DNA of 31,212 bases, from contig CALCZU010000147.1 of assembly GCA_937903155.1 (NCBI GenBank), positions 1 to 31,212 of the forward strand, in the 5' to 3' direction. The notes below the pieces were generated by a model. The model was not told the origin of the DNA and ran no database searches. It saw only the letters and a list, made by a program, of their open reading frames with translations. Positions 17,612-25,381 of the stretch are shown piece by piece. Origin of the DNA: an uncultured Bdellovibrionales bacterium (GTDB taxonomy: Bacteria > Bdellovibrionota > FAC87 > UBA2466). The translations under genes and the position numbers were made by a program. Numbering within the stretch: the stretch's first letter is position 1; every line of letters starts with the position of its first letter.

Positions 17612-17738
17612 AAATTTCGTTACGCGAAATTTAGAGAATAGAAAAATCGACAAATAGAAAATAGCTACGAAAAACCAACGCAAAGGTGCGAAATTTTTCC
17701 TCTATTTCTCAATTTTCTATTTTTCAAACTATTCTCTA
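17612..17738. repeat. Nested inverted repeats between tRNA-Ser and the ABC-F gene
   Basis: AAATTTCG at 17612-17619 pairs with CGAAATTT at 17624-17631, directly after the tRNA. The larger outer pair is TAGAGAATAG at 17632-17641 with CTATTCTCTA at 17729-17738. Between them lie further imperfect AT-rich arms (AAATAGAAAATAG against CTATTTCTCAATTTTCTATT). The structure probably ends transcripts from both sides, but its size is more than a simple terminator needs. Confidence 0.7.
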
Positions 17739-19139
17739 TAGAACCCCATCCAAATCGATCTCATCATCAAATCGAATCTCTGCAAGAAACACCCGATCAT
17801 GACTCACAACCACCAACCCGCCTTCAAAGTCTTTGATAAAGGATTGCAGAATCCGCCGACTCTCGAGATCAAGATGATTCGTAGGCTCATCGAGAAGTAA
17901 AACTTCCGGAGGCTCAGCCCCATTCACCGCAAGCGCCATCTCAAGTCGTACACGTTCACCTCCGCTGAGCGCAGAAACCGGCCTTTCCTGCTCCTCTTGC
18001 TCAAAACCCAATCGTCCTAGCAGCGTTCGAGCTAGAGCAACTTCGTATCCAGTCTGCTCCTGAAACCAAACCCACAGAGGCTGTTTAGAAATAAACTGCG
18101 TGAGTCCTTGATCAAAAAGTTTGAATGGCGTAGCTAGAAAAAACTCTCCCCCCACCCGGCAAAGCGCTTCTTCTTCTCCGGCAAGCGCCCGGAGTAAAGT
18201 GGATTTGCCGGAACCATTCCTACCTTTTAAATGCAATTTTCGCGGGCCTTTCATTTCGTAATTTAGTTTAGAAGTGTTTCCCGGTAAGTTTGCATTTTTT
18301 ATTTCGAGAAGACGCTTACCCTTCGGTGGCCGATTGCGCGAGCGATCCCATTCAAAACTTGAAATTTCGCGAAGGCGTTTGCGTGCTCGCTCCGCCCTCT
18401 CGCGAAATTCTTCCGTCCGATCACCGTGAACGTGTGAAAGCTTTGCCAAAGTGTTTTGGGCCTGGCGCTTTTTCATCCCGCGAATGATTTTAGGAAGATT
18501 GCTTTCGACGCCTTTCTTCTGACCGCGCGCTATTCGTTTTTGCTGCGTTTGAATGACCTTACGCGCTTGCACCTCAGCTTTTTTCGATTCGGATTGGATA
18601 TTCTCCATCTCCGCTTTCAAAGCCGCCTCCTCTAGATTGAGTCTTTCGAAATAGGCTCGAAATCCCGGAGGATGATGGACGATCTTGCCATTCCGAAGTT
18701 CATAAATCTCATCGATAGAATCTAAAATTTCAGGATCATGAGAAACGATCAGTAAAGCGCCTTGAAATCTTTTGATTGCATCGATAAGCCAGCGCCGAGC
18801 ATCGGGGTCGAGGTCATTTGTCGGTTCATCGAGTAAGAGTAGTTTGGATTCCGACTCAAAAGCCGTTCGCAATCTGGCAAGTCGAATTTCTCCTCCCGAG
18901 ACTGTACTCTGAGAATCGAAAAGATGCTGTCCGAGAAAATAGGGGGCTTTCTCTCCGAAAATATTCCCAGAAGTGGGCTCAATTCCTCGCGACAGAATTT
19001 TAAGTAAAGTTGTTTTGCCGCTCCCATTGGGACCGGTCAAAGCGATTTTAGATTTCTCTCCAAGGCGAATCTCGAGTCCTTGAAAGAGATCTTCCTCATC
19101 CGAATAAGAAAAATAAATTTGATTGGCTTGAATAGGCAT
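17736..19139 (-). CDS. ABC-F family ATPase
   Basis: The product is 467 aa and contains two ABC ATPase domains with no membrane segment, the hallmark of ABC-F proteins, which act on ribosomes or, in some cases, confer antibiotic protection. Walker A motifs are GPNGSGKTT (36-44) and GRNGSGKST (about 312). Signature motifs are VSGGE and LSGGE. Walker B motifs are LLLLDEPTND and VLLLDEPTNH. The linker between domains is long, helical and charged (KRIARGQKKGVESNLPKIIR). It is somewhat shorter than the 500-640 aa of many family members. I cannot tell a housekeeping factor (EttA/Uup-like) from a resistance protein. Confidence 0.92.
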   Translation of the reverse strand: MPIQANQIYFSYSDEEDLFQGLEIRLGEKSKIALTGPNGSGKTTLLKILSRGIEPTSGNIFGEKAPYFLGQHLFDSQSTVSGGEIRLARLRTAFESESKLLLLDEPTNDLDPDARRWLIDAIKRFQGALLIVSHDPEILDSIDEIYELRNGKIVHHPPGFRAYFERLNLEEAALKAEMENIQSESKKAEVQARKVIQTQQKRIARGQKKGVESNLPKIIRGMKKRQAQNTLAKLSHVHGDRTEEFRERAERARKRLREISSFEWDRSRNRPPKGKRLLEIKNANLPGNTSKLNYEMKGPRKLHLKGRNGSGKSTLLRALAGEEEALCRVGGEFFLATPFKLFDQGLTQFISKQPLWVWFQEQTGYEVALARTLLGRLGFEQEEQERPVSALSGGERVRLEMALAVNGAEPPEVLLLDEPTNHLDLESRRILQSFIKDFEGGLVVVSHDRVFLAEIRFDDEIDLDGVL

Positions 19140-19263
19140 AAACGCACCTGTCTGATGTGGGCGCAGGCTTCTGCGCGGGATAGTTTTTCGTCAGCTTTTT
19201 TTTCAGATGTGCGTATTCATAACAGATTCCGGGAGGAACCAACTACAGTATAGCAAAAAGCGA

Positions 19264-19277
19264 TTTGGAATTCCAAA
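19264..19277. promoter_or_regulatory. Perfect 14-bp palindrome upstream of the sulfur-type transporter
   Basis: TTTGGAATTCCAAA is its own reverse complement. It lies 41 bases before the ATG at 19319, next to a weak -35 TTGGTC (19282-19287) and a TATATA (19306-19311) spaced 18 bases apart. The position fits a repressor operator. The regulator is not known. Confidence 0.35.
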
Positions 19278-19318
19278 GGAATTGGTCAGCGGGCAAACAT
19301 TGAGATATATATAGAAAA

Positions 19319-19741
19319 ATGAACTTTCTCACACCGTTTTTAGGAGGCACACTCATCGGCTTCGCTTCTCTCCTTCTACTTCATTTTAATGGAAGGATTC
19401 TCGGCATCAGTGGAATTATAGGCGGAACTCTAAAGAGAAACTCCGAGAGTAAACTCTGGCGCCACGCTTTTTTGTTGGGTTTAATCGTCGGAGGTTTTTT
19501 CATCTATTATTTTAATCCATTGGCTTTTCAATTTACTCTGAATCGCTCCTACGTCTCACTCGCCATTGCAGGACTTCTTGTCGGTTACGGGACACGCCTG
19601 GGCGGTGGTTGTACCAGCGGTCATGGAGTCTGTGGAATGGGTCGCTTCTCCGTAAGATCGATTGCAGCGACGACGATCTTTATGTTTTTCGGAGCACTTA
19701 CCGTGTTTATTATCAATCACTTTCTCGGAGGACAGATTTGA
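19319..19741 (+). CDS. YeeE/YedE-family (sulfur transport) protein, first half
   Basis: The 140-aa membrane protein has four or so hydrophobic segments and the conserved YeeE/YedE motif GTRLGGGCTSGHGVCGMGRF (about residues 86-105). That motif includes the cysteines linked to thiosulfate handling in TsuA-type transporters. Here the transporter is split into two genes, as in the PmpA/PmpB pairs of other proteobacteria. There is no Shine-Dalgarno, but TATATA sits eight or so bases before the ATG, so the message may be leaderless. The stop overlaps the next gene's start as TTGA. Confidence 0.88.
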   Translation: MNFLTPFLGGTLIGFASLLLLHFNGRILGISGIIGGTLKRNSESKLWRHAFLLGLIVGGFFIYYFNPLAFQFTLNRSYVSLAIAGLLVGYGTRLGGGCTSGHGVCGMGRFSVRSIAATTIFMFFGALTVFIINHFLGGQI

Positions 19742-20148
19742 AAACTTCCGCCGTTTCATTTGTGTGTGGAATTGTATTCGCTGTAGGACTGGGCATATCG
19801 GGAATGACACAACCTGGGGTTGTTACTGCGTTTTTAGATTTTACAGGCAATTGGAACCCGAGTTTAATTTTTGTGATGTGTGGTGCGATTCTTGTTTATT
19901 CTGTTGGCTCTCGTTTGACGCTGAGAAGAGCGAAGCCGGTTCTCTGCGAAGAATTTGATCTTCCCTCCGCCAAAAAAATTGACCGACGTTTAGTCGCGGG
20001 TTCTATACTCTTTGGGATTGGATGGGGGCTTGCAGGCTTTTGTCCCGGTCCAGCCATCACATCACTTGCTTCGATTCAAAAGGAATCAGCGGTTTTCGCT
20101 CTATTTATGGTTGTAGGAATGCTCTTTTTTCAATTGCATAAAAAATAA
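19738..20148 (+). CDS. YeeE/YedE-family (DUF6691-like) protein, second half
   Basis: I start this 136-aa protein at the TTG at 19738, which overlaps the preceding stop (TTGA) and has GGAGG eight bases upstream. The frame extends further upstream, but only inside the first gene. Sequence features are VCGIVFAVGLGISGMTQPGV at the start and GIGWGLAGFCPGPAITSLAS near the end, both typical of the second partner of split YeeE/YedE transporters. Four membrane segments are likely. The two proteins probably form one sulfur-compound channel in the inner membrane. Confidence 0.88.
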   Translation: MKTSAVSFVCGIVFAVGLGISGMTQPGVVTAFLDFTGNWNPSLIFVMCGAILVYSVGSRLTLRRAKPVLCEEFDLPSAKKIDRRLVAGSILFGIGWGLAGFCPGPAITSLASIQKESAVFALFMVVGMLFFQLHKK

Positions 20149-20176
20149 AAAGCCCACGTCTGAACGCAGGCTTTTC
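20147..20176. terminator. Bidirectional terminator
   Basis: AAAAGCC at 20147-20153 pairs with GGCTTTT at 20169-20175, with an inner CGT/ACG pair around CTGA. A-runs on one side and T-runs on the other suit the convergent genes ending at 20148 and 20191. Confidence 0.8.
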
Positions 20177-20190
20177 CTAAATAAAAAAAA

Positions 20191-20586
20191 TTATCTACTG
20201 ACGCATTCTAAGTGAATCGTTTCGTAGTAGCTGTCGCAAGCTGTTTGAGAATACGCTTTGAATTTAGCAGCTCTGTTTTCGACCGCGGGAATTAAGAGTG
20301 TCCATTTGCATGCGCCTCCGTTCGGTGCGTCGACTACAAACTTTTTAAGGTTTTTGTAGAGAGGGCTCTTGGGAGTGTAATTTTCGTCATTGTCTACCAA
20401 AGGCAAACGGATTTTTGTTTTGCCTTGCCACGTCAATTGCACATCTTTCAATTGAGTTTGAGACTGAGCTTTTACACTGACGACCAACTCATCTTCATTC
20501 CCATTCGCATCCCCGGTACAGGTAAACGAACTCGATGCGGCAAACACACTTAAGCTTGTTAAAGATAGTAACAATAGAAATTTCAT
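20191..20586 (-). CDS. Small secreted cysteine protein, family member 3 (four Cys)
   Basis: The product is 131 aa with a signal peptide MKFLLLLSLTSLSVFAASS. Cysteines are at SFTCTG near the mature start, GGACKW, QTACDS, and HLECVSR at the very end: an even number, suitable for two disulfides. The end-to-end Cys pair matches the other family members, and the two inner ones may form an extra bridge. AGGGG lies before the ATG (AGAGGGGTCTAT-ATG). It is divergent from member 4 across 190 bp. Function unknown; probably periplasmic or secreted. Confidence 0.7.
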   Translation of the reverse strand: MKFLLLLSLTSLSVFAASSSFTCTGDANGNEDELVVSVKAQSQTQLKDVQLTWQGKTKIRLPLVDNDENYTPKSPLYKNLKKFVVDAPNGGACKWTLLIPAVENRAAKFKAYSQTACDSYYETIHLECVSR

Positions 20587-20777
20587 ATAGACCCCTCTTG
20601 AATTTTGTTAAAAACACCTCGTAACACGCGCCTTTTAACACTGTCACAAAAAAAGGATCGAGCTGATAACAAATGTTCTAAGTGAGGGCATTGAGATCGC
20701 AAATTGTACTCATAAAGGAAAGCTATTTCCCAGATCGAAAAATCGGCCGTATCTTCTAAAATGGAAAAGGGGAAAAA

Positions 20778-21308
20778 ATGAAACTCTCAACACTTGCTTT
20801 CTCATCGACATTCATTCTGAGTTCACTGGTTTTTTCATCTCAGGAAAATCGTGATTCAAAACTCAATTGTACTTTTAATGGCGGAGGCTACATCGAACAG
20901 CATCTGCAGATTACACGAGTTGGCGATGATTCTATTGAATTCGAACTGGAGCGCTTTTCTCCAGTCCCTGAAATCGTTCCGAATATTGGAATTAAGGTCA
21001 AAAACGAACTTGCGAAACGCTTTAAAGTAAAATTTCCAGCGAAATCTTGTCTCACAAGACAGACCGCAATTCCACAAATTCAACTGATTTACTGCCATAC
21101 CGGAATCTCGAAAACCGATGCAGAACTGGTCATGCTGGATGGAACTCAGAAAACGGCTCGTTTAGACGATAACAGTGTGATTGAAATCTCACGAACAACC
21201 ACAGAGTCGGTGCTCGAAACTCAGACGAAACAAATCTTGAATGTGAAATTAGACCTTCGCCAAGAAGAAGCGAATAATCTTGGTTTTCTCGTTAGAAATT
21301 GCAAATAA
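20778..21308 (+). CDS. Small secreted cysteine protein, family member 4 (four Cys)
   Basis: The product is 176 aa, the longest of the set. Its signal peptide is MKLSTLAFSSTFILSSLVFS. Cysteines are at LNCTFNGG (mature start), KSCLTR, IYCHTG and the penultimate residue of LVRNCK. AAGGGG precedes the ATG by five bases. The mature part is mostly beta strand by pattern (YIEQHLQITRVGDDSIEFEL). No known domain is recognised. The LNCT opening is shared with member 5, 62 bp away on the other strand. Confidence 0.7.
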   Translation: MKLSTLAFSSTFILSSLVFSSQENRDSKLNCTFNGGGYIEQHLQITRVGDDSIEFELERFSPVPEIVPNIGIKVKNELAKRFKVKFPAKSCLTRQTAIPQIQLIYCHTGISKTDAELVMLDGTQKTARLDDNSVIEISRTTTESVLETQTKQILNVKLDLRQEEANNLGFLVRNCK

Positions 21309-21312
21309 AAAT

Positions 21313-21347
21313 AGAAGCGGCGTCGAGCTTTTACTCGCGCCGCTTCT
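21313..21347. terminator. Strong bidirectional hairpin terminator
   Basis: AGAAGCGGCG at 21313-21322 pairs exactly with CGCCGCTTCT at 21338-21347, and CGAG/CTCG extends the stem inside. On the minus strand it is followed by ATTTTTATTT. It separates the convergent genes ending at 21308 and 21370. Confidence 0.88.
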
Positions 21348-21369
21348 GATGAATAAGCCGTTTTTGAAT

Positions 21370-21783
21370 TTACTGGAGCGTTCCGCTGCAAGCTAATTCG
21401 TAAGTCTTGTTTGCTTTAAAAAGGTTGATATTTCCCGTCAACTTTACTCTTTGAGGGCTTTTCCCACCTAGGAATGCGGAAAGTCCTTCTCCCGTTAAAA
21501 GAAGATTGTAGCCCAAAGAATTTGAAACTTGTTGAATGTAATCGCCCCCTTCATTCATCACCGTAAGGGGTGCGTTGTTTAAAATTTCTTTCTTCTCGAG
21601 CCCCTTGGTCAATACCAATTGAGTCGCTTCAGCCGTTGCACGAATGGAGAGAGTGCCGACTTTTTCACCGTTTAAACTGGCGGTGCAATTTAAGTCATTC
21701 GTTCTGGTGGGTCGAACGGCATCCCCAAAACTTAATACTGTCAGTGTTGATAAAATAAGACCCAATTTTAGATTTGTTTTCAT
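21370..21783 (-). CDS. Small secreted two-cysteine protein, family member 5
   Basis: Two ATGs are close together (21789 and 21783). AGGGG directly abuts the first, so the second, giving MKTNLKLGLILSTLTVLSFG and 137 aa, has the better six-base spacing. The mature protein has two cysteines only: NDLNCTASL near the start and ELACSGTLQ at the end. Strand-like repeats lie between (VGTLSIRATAEATQLVLTKG). No known domain is recognised. It fits the plan of the other five family members. Confidence 0.7.
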   Translation of the reverse strand: MKTNLKLGLILSTLTVLSFGDAVRPTRTNDLNCTASLNGEKVGTLSIRATAEATQLVLTKGLEKKEILNNAPLTVMNEGGDYIQQVSNSLGYNLLLTGEGLSAFLGGKSPQRVKLTGNINLFKANKTYELACSGTLQ

Positions 21784-21921
21784 TTTCATCCCCTAATGTG
21801 TCCCCCGATGAATCGTAACGAACTACTCTCACGCTTCATAAGGAACGATACTCTCGCGATAGCGAATTCGCGGTAGGAGTGTCAATGGAATAAAAAAAAA
21901 GTGATTCCAAATGTGTCAACA

Positions 21922-22572
21922 CTACTTGGGAGGTGCGTTTTCAAAAAACGGTTTCATTTGATCCGCTAAAGCTTTTTTAAACGTTGGACGCGCTTCACAA
22001 CGTTTTTGGTAAGCCTCCAAATTCGGAAATTGAGCGACGAGATCCACGTGCCTCGCAATTCGGAGCACACTCGTCATCATCAAATCCCCCACTGTAAATT
22101 GGCCTTCAAGATATTGTTTATCGCCCATCCAATCGGAAAGGTTCGAAAGTTTTCTCTTCAGATCTTTAATCGCCTGCGGTCTTCTCAATTTCGACCACTC
22201 TTCATTGGGATAAAATAAATCGATGGTTGCAAGATTTTGCATCGGAGGTTCCATTGAATTGATTGCGGCAAACACCCAAGTTCGCGCGCGAGCACGTGCT
22301 TTCGCATCGTCCGGAAAAAGGACCGTAGACTTTTCTGCAAGATAAAGCACGATTGAACCCGATTCAAAAAGAGTGAGATCTCCATCCTGTAAAACAGGAA
22401 CCTGACCGAAGGGTTGTTGCTTTCGATAGGCGTCGGACATCTGCTCCTCTCGCCCGATGAGATGAGTTTCGTACGGAATCCCAGCTTCTTCTAAGGCCCA
22501 ACGCACTCTTAAATCTCTCACCACACCTTGGGCAAAGGGAGGGACCCACCGAAAAGCAGTCAGCTTCATCAT
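21922..22572 (-). CDS. Glutathione S-transferase family protein
   Basis: The start at 22572 is chosen for GAGGAG seven bases upstream; it gives MMKLTAFRWVPPF and 216 aa. The frame continues upstream into the previous gene without a better site. The N-terminal thioredoxin-like domain has the GST cis-Pro/glutathione region FGQVPVLQDGDLTLFESGSI (residues 55-74). The C-terminal helical domain contains the N-capping-type motif FTVGDLMMTSVLRI. GSTs conjugate glutathione to electrophiles or act as isomerases. The gene is 26 bp downstream of the SDR gene, so both are likely in one operon concerned with redox or detoxification. Confidence 0.9.
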   Translation of the reverse strand: MMKLTAFRWVPPFAQGVVRDLRVRWALEEAGIPYETHLIGREEQMSDAYRKQQPFGQVPVLQDGDLTLFESGSIVLYLAEKSTVLFPDDAKARARARTWVFAAINSMEPPMQNLATIDLFYPNEEWSKLRRPQAIKDLKRKLSNLSDWMGDKQYLEGQFTVGDLMMTSVLRIARHVDLVAQFPNLEAYQKRCEARPTFKKALADQMKPFFENAPPK

Positions 22573-22598
22573 TTTTATTCTCCTCGTCGAAGAATAAT

Positions 22599-24146
22599 TT
22601 ACCAATCAATCGGACGATAGTCTTTTAAAAATTTTCCACACCAGTGTTTGCCCGTGAGGATTCCGTCGAAAAAAGGATCACACACTCTTGCGGCCCCATC
22701 TACGATATCTAGAGGCGGTTGAAAATCATGCACGTTTTGTTTGTGAGTCGAAAGTTCAATCGGATCTTCATCCGTCACCCAGCCCGTGTCGACCGCGTTC
22801 ATGTAAATCCCTTTTTTTTCTAAATCACTCGCTGAAGTATGGGTCAGCATATTCAACGCGGCCTTCGCCATATTTGTATGGGGATGGCGATCCGCTTTTT
22901 TATATCGGTAGAATTTTCCTTCCATCGCACTCACGTTCACAATATGCTTTTTGCCGGTATTGTCGCGGCTCATGAGCGGAACGAGCTGACTGCAAAGAAC
23001 AAAAGGTGCGACTGCATTGACGAGTTGCACTTCGAGCATCTCGGGAGCAGCCACTTCGGCGAGTTTTAATCGCCAACTATTTGTTTTTCTCAAATCGACC
23101 TGTTGAAGATCGCAATCGAGTTTGCCTTTCGGAAAAACTTCTTCGGAAGCAATCGAATGGTCATAGGCGTACGGAATTTGAGAGAGTAAAGCCGAGGCTC
23201 TCAGCCCAATTCCCGGTCCTTGCGAATTCCATGCGACGAGTGCGGCCGAATCTGTTTTGCCCGTTGAAGTGTCGCACAATTGAGTGAGTTGTTTTTTACA
23301 AGACTCGCTCGAACTTAAAAGGTTTTGAACTGAGGGAGACAGACTCGAATATTCCGCTTTTTCGTTTTCGAGAAGATGAGCATAAAAGCCCGGAGGGCGT
23401 CGAACCGTCTGAGCCGCATTGTTAATTAGAATATCCAATCTATCGACTGTACTGCAAATATAGCGCGAGAAAATCTCAACACTGGGAGTGTGCCTCAGAT
23501 CCAATCCGTGAATCTGAAGACGGTCTCCCCACTCCGCAAAATCTGCTTCTTTCGAAAACCGAATCGCGGCATCAACCGGAAAGCGCGTCGTTGCAATCAC
23601 TCTTGCGCCGGCTTTCAGCATCATAAGCGTTGCTTGGTAACCGATTTTTAAACGAGCACCCGTTATCAGAGCGACTTGGCCTTTAAGTGAAACCGATTGA
23701 AATCTTTTCTGATAATTAAAGTCCGCACACTCGGGGCACATCAAATCGTAAAAGAAATGCAGTTTTGTAAACTCGGCTTTGCACACATAACAATTGCGCG
23801 CGGATTGCAAAATACGCTCTTGATGGGTTTCGGGCGCTTGAGCTCCTGAGGTAATTTGAGCCGGCGCTTGGAAGACCGGAGTCGTCCGAGCCTCTCTGAT
23901 TCCAGTAGTGGCCCGAACCGCTCGATCTTTTAATTGCACTTCTTTTCGACGAGCCGCATAGAAGGCTTTATGCGTTTTTAAAATCTCATCTTTATTGGGT
24001 CGAGAAAACCGACCCGCCGCTTTTGAGAGCGCTAAAAACTTGTCGTAATGAAAACTCGCTTGAAGATCTTTGTTTTCAATTAGTTGATTCAGCACGCGGA
24101 TGCAGGTATCAATCTCTTCTTCTGAAATCTGGGTTTTGTCTGACAT
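22599..24146 (-). CDS. Zinc-ribbon short-chain dehydrogenase/reductase lacking the catalytic Tyr
   Basis: The product is 515 aa, twice the size of a classical SDR. Residues 1-115 are helical and charged. Then a zinc ribbon has Cys119, Cys122, Cys137 and Cys140 (CYVC and CPEC). The SDR fold starts at residue 155: GQVALITGARLKIG is the coenzyme loop and INNAAQ (241-246) the NNAG-type strand. A ~100-residue insertion follows. Ser406 is in IVNVSAMEG, and HTNMAKAAL (423-431) keeps Lys428 but has Thr424 where Tyr belongs. Late motifs MNAVDTGWVTDE are SDR-like. It is probably an NAD(P) oxidoreductase with altered chemistry, or a sensor. A palindrome at 24211 may regulate it. Confidence 0.85.
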   Translation of the reverse strand: MSDKTQISEEEIDTCIRVLNQLIENKDLQASFHYDKFLALSKAAGRFSRPNKDEILKTHKAFYAARRKEVQLKDRAVRATTGIREARTTPVFQAPAQITSGAQAPETHQERILQSARNCYVCKAEFTKLHFFYDLMCPECADFNYQKRFQSVSLKGQVALITGARLKIGYQATLMMLKAGARVIATTRFPVDAAIRFSKEADFAEWGDRLQIHGLDLRHTPSVEIFSRYICSTVDRLDILINNAAQTVRRPPGFYAHLLENEKAEYSSLSPSVQNLLSSSESCKKQLTQLCDTSTGKTDSAALVAWNSQGPGIGLRASALLSQIPYAYDHSIASEEVFPKGKLDCDLQQVDLRKTNSWRLKLAEVAAPEMLEVQLVNAVAPFVLCSQLVPLMSRDNTGKKHIVNVSAMEGKFYRYKKADRHPHTNMAKAALNMLTHTSASDLEKKGIYMNAVDTGWVTDEDPIELSTHKQNVHDFQPPLDIVDGAARVCDPFFDGILTGKHWCGKFLKDYRPIDW

Positions 24147-24210
24147 CTGAGCCGGTCACGGTAATCCCTTTCTGCGCAGAGTCAAGCCCCACCGATTCCG
24201 TAACATATCT

Positions 24211-24224
24211 GAACAACGTTGTTC
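24211..24224. promoter_or_regulatory. Perfect 14-bp palindrome, possible repressor operator
   Basis: GAACAACGTTGTTC equals its reverse complement. It lies 65 bp before the SDR start. Read on the minus strand it falls between a possible TTTAGA and a TATGTT, the usual place for a TetR-type operator. The rest of the gap 24147-24373 shows nothing I can identify. Confidence 0.45.
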
Positions 24225-24373
24225 TAAAATGCATCAGGGGATTAAGAATCTGAGCCTGGTCGAGCTTTCGAAATATGCTTTTTTTTGGCTCGGAAACTGC
24301 AAATCCAAAAGTTGACCATTAAATTTCATTCTTCTCCCCTCTTAGATTCAAAGAAAGGACCCAAGGCAAATAT

Positions 24374-24511
24374 ATGCTAAAACACCTCCCTCGCACCGAC
24401 CTCATGTTTTCAAATAGCTACTCAGAAGAGACCTGGCAGGAGACGGCAAGTTTTTATTGGATGATTCTTGTAGCTGCGGTCAGCATGCTTGTCTCATTTT
24501 CTCTTCAATAA
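24374..24511 (+). CDS. 45-aa single-pass membrane peptide
   Basis: A short ATG frame in the 420-bp gap between the SDR and cupin genes encodes MLKHLPRTDLMFSNSYSEET, then WQETASFYWMILVAAVSMLV, and ends SFSLQ. The second half is one clear transmembrane helix (residues 27-45). AAGG lies seven bases before the ATG (CCAAGGCAAATAT). A polar N-terminal half and a hydrophobic C-terminal half are common in real small membrane proteins. I recognise no homologue. The short length leaves chance as an alternative. Confidence 0.5.
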   Translation: MLKHLPRTDLMFSNSYSEETWQETASFYWMILVAAVSMLVSFSLQ

Positions 24512-24569
24512 ATCCACGTAAGGCATTTCTCTTGCATCGCATCCTGATTTGGTAAAATCGGGAAGCTAG

Positions 24570-24926
24570 ATGAAACATAAAAAATTAAAATTTGGAAAAG
24601 GTTTTCGAGTGGCTATTGGGAATGCGAAAGCTCAGGCCGCGGAAATGGTTTTAGAGCCAGGAGACCGCGAAGGAGATCCTAAAAACCGCCATCGAGGCAG
24701 CGACCAGTGGCTCTTCGTCCATTCGGGAACAGGGAAAGCGATTATCAAGAAGATTTCCTATCCTCTCGAGCCAGGAAGCATTTTTTTAATCGAAAAAGGG
24801 GACCTGCATGAGATTCGAAATACGGGAAAAACTCTTTTAAAAACGCTCAATATTTATTTACCGCCTGCTTACACTCGCGGAGGAAATCCCCTACCTCGGG
24901 GACGCAGAAGAAAAAATCAAGTTTAG
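24570..24926 (+). CDS. Cupin-domain protein
   Basis: The product is 118 aa, forming a single cupin barrel. The first cupin motif is in RHRGSDQWLFVHSGTGKAII (about residues 40-60) and the second in EPGSIFLIEKGDLHEIRNTG (about 71-90). The conserved His is kept in DLHEIRN, but the first motif is atypical in its metal ligands. Such proteins can be dioxygenases, isomerases or storage proteins, and the sequence does not distinguish them. The basic tail (PRGRRRKN) is odd. The 3' end overlaps the convergent tadA gene by 4 bp. Confidence 0.82.
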   Translation: MKHKKLKFGKGFRVAIGNAKAQAAEMVLEPGDREGDPKNRHRGSDQWLFVHSGTGKAIIKKISYPLEPGSIFLIEKGDLHEIRNTGKTLLKTLNIYLPPAYTRGGNPLPRGRRRKNQV

Positions 24927-25381
24927 CGCTTTTTCTTAAAATAGTTTGAAAGTAGCGAGCGGCAATCTTCGGCTAAGATTCCGCCTTTTATTTCGCGGGG
25001 AATATGATCGAAAACATTTTCGTTAATCCAAGTTTGTGTTCTTAAAAGACCTGCGTTTTTTGTATCCGCACAACCGAAATAAATCGCGCCGATTCTCGCG
25101 GATAAAAATGCGCCCGTACACATGAGGCAGGGTTCGAGTGTGACATACAGTGAAGTGTTTTCAGGAAGTCTCCAACTTTGAGTTTGTTGGTTGTATTTTA
25201 AAAGCGCTTCGATTTCGGCGTGGGCTATCGTTCGACCCGAGCCTTCTCTCAAATTCATGCCTCGTGCGATGATCTTTTGATCGCAAACCAAAACCGCACC
25301 GATAGGCACTTCATCCTTTTGCTCGGCCTTTTGGGCTTCTTGCAAAGCCTCTCTCATCCAAATTTCGTGAACGTCGTTCAT
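24923..25381 (-). CDS. tadA: tRNA-specific adenosine deaminase
   Basis: This zinc enzyme converts A34 to inosine in tRNA-Arg(ACG). The CDA motifs are complete: HAEIEAL with His54 as zinc ligand and Glu56 as proton carrier, and PCLMCTGAFLSARIGAIYFG with Cys85 and Cys88. The N-terminal EIWMREALQEAQKA helix and the DEVPIGAVLV strand are typical. At 152 aa it is full length. The gene is divergent from the GNAT gene, with a 67-bp gap. Confidence 0.96.
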   Translation of the reverse strand: MNDVHEIWMREALQEAQKAEQKDEVPIGAVLVCDQKIIARGMNLREGSGRTIAHAEIEALLKYNQQTQSWRLPENTSLYVTLEPCLMCTGAFLSARIGAIYFGCADTKNAGLLRTQTWINENVFDHIPREIKGGILAEDCRSLLSNYFKKKR

